The position numbers were made by a program, and so were the translations under genes. The notes under the pieces were generated by a model, which worked only from the letters and a program-made list of their open reading frames with translations, was not told the origin of the DNA and searched no databases. A DNA stretch of 6,657 bases, taken from NCBI GenBank assembly GCA_031262845.1, contig JAISGZ010000067.1, positions 1 through 6,657 of the forward strand, in the 5' to 3' direction. Positions 6,169 to 6,657 of this stretch are shown here, piece by piece. Position 1 is the stretch's first letter. Every line of letters begins with the position of its first letter. The stretch is from Propionibacteriaceae bacterium (GTDB lineage: Bacteria; Actinomycetota; Actinomycetes; Propionibacteriales; Propionibacteriaceae).

Positions 6169-6657
6169 TCAGGATTGATGGTCGGAGACGAAACTCGCCA
6201 AGGCTTCGGCCCCGTCAGCCAGGCGCGGGCCGGGCCGGGACATTTCGTTGTCCGGCAAGTTGAGGATGGCGTTGTTCTTGACCGCCTTGATATCCGACCA
6301 GCCGGGACGCTGGCTGATTTCGTCGGCTGGACTCAGGCCGCTGCCGTCGTACATCGTGATCGTCAGAATGTAGTCAGGGTCACAGGCCAAGACCTGCTCA
6401 GCGGAGATTTCGGCCCAGCCGGAAACCTCGGCGAAACAGTTCGTCAAGCCGATGATGTCGCCGATTTCGTTGAGGAAACTGCCCTGACCGGCCGTCCACA
6501 AGCAATATTCGAGGGGGGAGACCTCGTAGTAGATCGTGCCGCTGACCGGATGTACGGCCAACTGGTCGAACCGGTCCCGCAAATCGGTGACGAGCGTATT
6601 CGCCGTCATCTGGTCGCCGAGGGTTTGGCTGATCAGGTCAATCGCCGTGTAGACGCC
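6169..6657 (-). CDS. ABC importer substrate-binding lipoprotein, TroA/BtuF/FhuD-like (5' end outside window)
   Basis: This is the extracellular ligand-binding subunit. The frame is open to the right edge, giving the last 162 residues; the ATG at 6609 is internal, because family sequence continues through it (TAIDLISQTLGDQ upstream). The visible part is the C-terminal lobe of a helical-backbone binding protein (PF01497-like). It includes a GQGSFLNEIGDIIGL helix, SGWAEISAEQVLACDPDYIL, PGWSDIKAVKN and the closing SRPGPRLADG. The signal peptide and lipobox expected in a Gram-positive member lie outside the window. The RPGPRL ending occurs in several cobalamin and siderophore binding proteins, so cobalamin, heme or ferric siderophore are all possible. 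Stop TGA at 6169-6171; the permease starts 14 nt later, so it is co-transcribed and first of the three. The operon promoter is not visible. Confidence 0.88.
   Translation of the reverse strand, partial: GVYTAIDLISQTLGDQMTANTLVTDLRDRFDQLAVHPVSGTIYYEVSPLEYCLWTAGQGSFLNEIGDIIGLTNCFAEVSGWAEISAEQVLACDPDYILTITMYDGSGLSPADEISQRPGWSDIKAVKNNAILNLPDNEMSRPGPRLADGAEALASFVSDHQS

Overview
The window comes from a GC-rich (around 60% or more by eye) Gram-positive bacterium, most likely an actinobacterium. The evidence is an LPXTG-type cell-wall sorting signal, an actinobacterial-style Ig-like domain in the same surface protein, a eukaryotic-type NADP-dependent isocitrate dehydrogenase, a CNNM/CorC protein and an iron/cobalamin-type ABC importer, all with GC-biased codons. 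I cannot name genus or species from the sequence alone.

Layout, left to right. At 2-805 (+) lies the 3' part of a wall-anchored surface protein: a long Ser/Thr/Pro stalk with PSTT repeats, one Ig-like domain, then LPGTG, a hydrophobic helix and an RRR tail. A strong intrinsic terminator follows at 822-866. The convergent gap to 1307 has no convincing gene but holds two 66-bp direct repeats, exactly 140 bp apart, with short palindromes between them. At 1308-2528 (-) is icd (isocitrate dehydrogenase), with a good Shine-Dalgarno site that fixes its start and a 15-bp tandem repeat in its leader. A 320-bp divergent region separates it from a CNNM/CorC-type membrane CBS-pair protein at 2849-4171 (+).

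From 4293 to the right edge, on the minus strand, lies a tightly packed import operon read right to left: substrate-binding protein (5' end outside the window), FecCD-type permease, then ATPase. There is a 14-nt gap after the first gene and a 4-nt ATGA overlap between the second and third. Together they would take up an iron-siderophore, heme or cobalamin-like ligand: the binding protein captures it outside the membrane, the permease dimer forms the channel, and the ATPase drives transport. The ligand cannot be fixed from the sequence.

The genes form four functionally unrelated transcription units (surface protein; icd; CNNM protein; importer). I see no mobile-element gene, CRISPR array, RNA gene or clear new multi-gene system. 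The least explained part is the repeat-bearing gap at 867-1307.
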